From NCBI GenBank assembly GCA_965652425.1, contig CBFGVX010000066.1, positions 1 to 18,107 on the forward strand: a stretch of DNA of 18,107 bases, written 5' to 3'. Position 1 is the first letter of the stretch, and each line of letters begins with the position of its first letter. This document shows, piece by piece, positions 15,210-18,107 of the stretch. Under the pieces are notes generated by a model that ran no database searches, was not told the DNA's origin, and saw only the letters and a list, made by a program, of their open reading frames with translations. The DNA is from JANSXG01 sp965652425. GTDB taxonomy: Bacteria; Planctomycetota; Phycisphaerae; Phycisphaerales; UBA1924. Made by a program: the position numbers and the translations under genes.

Positions 15210-15391
15210 GCCCTGTCAGCGCCACACCATATAGTGGGTACCATTCTCCCTAGCGGTCCTTTCCATCCCCCCTCCCCCATCCTGCGGGAAACGCCCGCCC
15301 AACACCCACACGACCCGCACAACCCTTCCACCCCAACGCACTCCAAACCCCGTACTTTCGCCTGCTTTTTCTCCCCTGTTCCGGTCCCTCC

Positions 15392-17938
15392 ATGCCCGCA
15401 GATACCCACACCAACCTCACCGCCGACCTCACGCCAGCCCAGCGCGAGGCCGTCGAATGCACCGAGGGACCCCTGCTCATCCTCGCCGCGGCGGGCTCGG
15501 GCAAAACCCGCGTCATCACCCGACGCATCGCCTACCTCCTCTCCATGGGCGTCCCCGCCTGGCAGATCCTCGCCCTCACCTTCACCAACAAGGCCGCCGG
15601 CGAGATGCGCGAGCGCGTCGGCCACATGCTCGAAAACCACCCCGAGCTCGCCCCCCTCGGCCCCGAAAAGGCCATGCGAGGCCTCACCGTCACCACCTTC
15701 CACGCCCTCTGCGCCCGCCTCATGCGCCGCTACGCCGACTCCATGGAGGGCCGCCCCCACTGGCGCATCCGCTCGGACTTCACCATCTACGACTCCGACG
15801 ACCAGCTCTCGCTGATGAAGAAGACCCTCAAGGCCATGGAGCTCGCCACGACCAACTGGCCCCCCCGCTCCATCCTCGCCGCCATCTCCAACTCCAAGAA
15901 CGAGATGGTCGACTGCGAGCAGTTCCTCGCCTCCGCCAGCGACTTCCACAGCCGCACCGTCGCCAAGGTCTGGCAGCGCTACGAGCGCGCCATGCGCGAT
16001 GCCAACGCCGTCGACTTCGACGACCTGCTCGCCATGACCGTCCGCATGCTCCGCGAGTCCGACTTCGCACGCTCCGAGGTCCAGGGCCGCTGGAAGTACC
16101 TGATGATCGACGAGTATCAGGACACCAACCGCGTGCAGTTCCTGCTGTCCACGCTGCTCGTCGGCCGCCCCGACGTCGCCCCCGCCGCCCAGTTCGACCC
16201 GCTCCCCGGCGAAGAAGCCCCCGAACCGACCGCAGGCACCCTCCCGCCCAATGTCTGCGTCGTCGGCGACCCAGACCAGTCCATCTACGGCTGGCGCGGC
16301 GCCGACATCAGCAACATCCTCGACTTCGAAGAGCACTACCCCGGCACCCGCGTCATCGCCCTCGGCCAGAACTTCCGCTCCTCCCCCGAGATCCTCGCCA
16401 CCGCCGACGCCCTCATCCGACACAACACGCGCCGCAAACACAAGGACCTCTACACCGACCGGCCCGGCGGCGAAAAACCCACCGTCGTCCTCTGCCGCGA
16501 TGAACACCACGAAGGCGAACTCGTCGTCGACTGGTTCAGCCGCCTCGTCGAGGGCAAGGACATCGGCCCGATCCTCGAACAGGTCGGCCCCATCCAGTGG
16601 AAGGACTGCGCGGTCTTCTACCGCAACAACGCCCTCTCCCGAGTCATGGAAGACGCCTTCCGCAAGGCCGGCATCCCCTATGTCATCGCCCGCGGCACCG
16701 CCTTCTACCAGCGTGAGGAAATCAAGGATGTCCTCGCCTACCTGCGCGTCGTCGCCAACCCCGCCGATGAGGTCTCCCTCACCCGCATCATCAACAAGCC
16801 CGCTCGCAAGATCGGCACCAAGTCCCTCGACCAGGTCGCCGTCTACGCAGACCGCCACGGCATCACCCTCTTCGAAGCCGCGCGCCGCGCCGACCAGATC
16901 GACGGCGTATCCACCGTCGCCGCGAACGCGCTCGCGAAATTCATCGAGATGGTCGACGGCTGGAACGGCGCGGGCACCTTCATGGGCGCCGAGGTCAGCT
17001 CCTCCCTCACCGAACTCGTCGAGCGCGTCATCAAGGAATCCGGCCTCGAGAAGTACTACGCCAAATACAAAAGCCGCGCCACCGGCGATATCGACCCCGA
17101 GAAGGTCGACAACATCGAAGAGCTCGTCTCCGCCGCGGCGGAGTTCGAACAGGAGTTCGACCCCACCGACGACCCCGCCATGGTCGAACTCCCCGATCAG
17201 CAGGGCGAGACCGTCATCGAAGAAGCCCCCGCCCCTCCGCTGCTCGCCATGCTCCGCGCCTATCTCGAATCGGTCGCCCTCGTCGCCGACGCCGACAAGG
17301 TCGACCCCGACAAAGGCGCGGTCACGCTCATGACCCTCCACGCCGCGAAGGGCCTGGAGTTCCCCGCCGTCGCCATGATCGGCCTCGAAGAGGGCCTGCT
17401 CCCCGGCATGCGCGCGATGGACTCCGACGAATCCATCGAGGAAGAGCGCCGCCTCGCCTTCGTCGGCATCACCCGCGCCATGCACACCCTCATGATCACC
17501 AGCGCCCGCTACCGCACGCATCGCGGCATGCGCGAACGCTCCATCCCCAGCCGCTTCCTCAGCGAACTCCCCGCCGAACACATCATCAGCTCCGACCAGG
17601 CCGACGACTGGCCCGGCGATGAAGACTTCCTCGCCGATGACGACTCCCCCAGCGCCTTCGACGACTACGAGTTCGACCAGCGCGATCCCGAAGAGATCGC
17701 CGCCGAGCGACAGGCCAAGCGGGCGAGCCAGCGCTCCATGCCGCGAGCCAGCGGCAAGACCGAAGTCAAGGTCGGCTCCCTCGTTCGCCACCCCCAGTTC
17801 GGCCTCGGGCGCGTCACCCGCCTGATGGGCATGGGCATGAACCGCCGCGCCAGCATCGAGTTCATGGATGTCGGCAGCAAGACCCTCGTCCTGCAATACG
17901 CCCGCCTCTCCCCCGTCGACCCCGACGCGCTCGACTGA
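15392..17938 (+). CDS. UvrD/PcrA-family DNA helicase
   Basis: An 848-residue superfamily 1A helicase that unwinds DNA 3'-to-5' with ATP in repair and replication-fork clearance. Motifs in order: Q-motif-like LTPAQREAV (13-21), Walker A AAAGSGKTR (32-40), LTFTNKAAGEM, Walker B DEYQDTN (from Asp240), VVGDPDQSIYGWRG (about 290-303), QNFRSS (about 328), LMTLHAAKGLEF and EEERRLAFVGITRA. The acidic linker near the C-terminus is followed by a PcrA-like Tudor-type domain (VRHPQFGLGRVTRLMG, from about residue 797), which binds RNA polymerase in PcrA and UvrD. A Pro/Ala-rich insert of about 25 residues (around 260-285) lies between motifs II and III. The ATG at 15392 has no Shine-Dalgarno; the leader is C-rich. 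The length is above the family norm (about 720-740) because of these added parts. UvrD and PcrA cannot be separated here. Confidence 0.95.
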   Translation: MPADTHTNLTADLTPAQREAVECTEGPLLILAAAGSGKTRVITRRIAYLLSMGVPAWQILALTFTNKAAGEMRERVGHMLENHPELAPLGPEKAMRGLTVTTFHALCARLMRRYADSMEGRPHWRIRSDFTIYDSDDQLSLMKKTLKAMELATTNWPPRSILAAISNSKNEMVDCEQFLASASDFHSRTVAKVWQRYERAMRDANAVDFDDLLAMTVRMLRESDFARSEVQGRWKYLMIDEYQDTNRVQFLLSTLLVGRPDVAPAAQFDPLPGEEAPEPTAGTLPPNVCVVGDPDQSIYGWRGADISNILDFEEHYPGTRVIALGQNFRSSPEILATADALIRHNTRRKHKDLYTDRPGGEKPTVVLCRDEHHEGELVVDWFSRLVEGKDIGPILEQVGPIQWKDCAVFYRNNALSRVMEDAFRKAGIPYVIARGTAFYQREEIKDVLAYLRVVANPADEVSLTRIINKPARKIGTKSLDQVAVYADRHGITLFEAARRADQIDGVSTVAANALAKFIEMVDGWNGAGTFMGAEVSSSLTELVERVIKESGLEKYYAKYKSRATGDIDPEKVDNIEELVSAAAEFEQEFDPTDDPAMVELPDQQGETVIEEAPAPPLLAMLRAYLESVALVADADKVDPDKGAVTLMTLHAAKGLEFPAVAMIGLEEGLLPGMRAMDSDESIEEERRLAFVGITRAMHTLMITSARYRTHRGMRERSIPSRFLSELPAEHIISSDQADDWPGDEDFLADDDSPSAFDDYEFDQRDPEEIAAERQAKRASQRSMPRASGKTEVKVGSLVRHPQFGLGRVTRLMGMGMNRRASIEFMDVGSKTLVLQYARLSPVDPDALD

Positions 17939-18107
17939 TCCCCACCTTGTCCCCTCGCAGAAGGACGCCCCTCCGGGTGCCATGGTCGCCCCTTGAGGCG
18001 ACTATGCGGAACCTCCAAGGGTGCCGGGGTCAAGACCGACAAAGTCGGTCGCAGGCCCCGCGAGGCGCTGCAAACCCCCCCAAAACCGGGTTCAGAAGTC
18101 CGCATTT
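17939..18107. other. Hairpin-rich tail after the helicase gene
   Basis: No gene is supported in the last 169 bases. Two strong dyads follow each other. GTCGCC (17985-17990) pairs with GGCGAC (17997-18002). GACCGAC (18034-18040) pairs with GTCGGTC (18044-18050), with CGGGG (18025-18029) and CCCCG (18056-18060) pairing outside it. Neither is followed by a T-run, so they are not textbook terminators. The word GGGTGCC occurs before each dyad. Confidence 0.5.

Larger units (their letters stand above)
14840..15391. promoter_or_regulatory. Divergent intergenic region between dcd and the helicase gene
   Basis: A 552-base stretch without a supported gene; it must contain the promoters of dcd (minus) and the helicase (plus). 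Next to dcd it is GC-rich, with a GGGGCGCCCC palindrome at 14858-14867. At 15000-15036 there is a two-part stem. From 15062 to about 15240 it is an AT-rich island with an 8-bp inverted repeat and an 18-bp palindrome. From 15241 to 15391 it is a C-rich, G-poor leader. A -10-like TATAGT (15230-15235) follows TTGTCA (15203-15208), but the 21-base spacing is too long for a standard promoter. Confidence 0.5.

Noticed and set aside
15068..15253. A 61-codon GTG-start frame in the AT-rich island
   Set aside because: No ribosome site and no domain; it lies over the dyads, which look regulatory.
15206..17983. A 925-codon minus-strand open frame antisense to the helicase gene
   Set aside because: Gly/Asp/Val-rich low-complexity product that mirrors the helicase codons; no start signal or known motif.

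Overview
The window is high-GC DNA (roughly 65-70% in the core genes) and looks like a Planctomycetota chromosome, most likely Phycisphaerae. The pointers are a very long B12-dependent ribonucleotide reductase with a C-terminal Cys-rich tail, an ExbB/ExbD/ExbD set flanked by secreted helical-repeat proteins, a J-domain-like protein, and GTG and TTG starts. This placement is by eye and no database was consulted. I see no CRISPR array, tRNA, rRNA or insertion sequence.

Left part (1-7212, all minus strand, so read right to left): a compact seven-gene operon. It encodes a membrane-anchored von Willebrand A (VWA) protein, a secreted TPR-like protein, an ExbB/TolQ-type proton-channel subunit, two different ExbD/TolR-type subunits, a large secreted helical-repeat protein and a J-domain-like protein cut by the window edge. 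Stops and starts overlap or lie 9-24 nt apart throughout. The single membrane helix of the VWA protein carries an S-x-x-x-H spacing like that in TonB and TolA. I therefore read the operon as a proton-motive-force-driven envelope machine in which the VWA protein may be the force transducer. This is the best candidate for an undescribed system here. The middle of the VWA gene (about 6391-6735, the VWA core) is also a sharply bounded patch of about 44% GC.

Middle part: a divergent promoter region (7213-7458), then pyrH and frr (UMP kinase, ribosome recycling factor) on the plus strand, ending in a clear rho-independent terminator. A second, opposite-facing terminator serves nrdJ, which comes in from the right. 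Between it and the nrdJ stop lie about 300 bases rich in inverted repeats.

Right part: nrdJ (B12-dependent ribonucleotide reductase) and dcd (dCTP deaminase), both minus strand and both in deoxynucleotide supply, are separated by an unrecognised 410-residue gene with distinctly lower GC and a possible winged-helix C-terminus, probably acquired by transfer. A 552-base divergent region with an AT-rich island and several dyads follows. Then comes a full UvrD/PcrA-type DNA helicase on the plus strand, and a short hairpin-rich tail to the window end.
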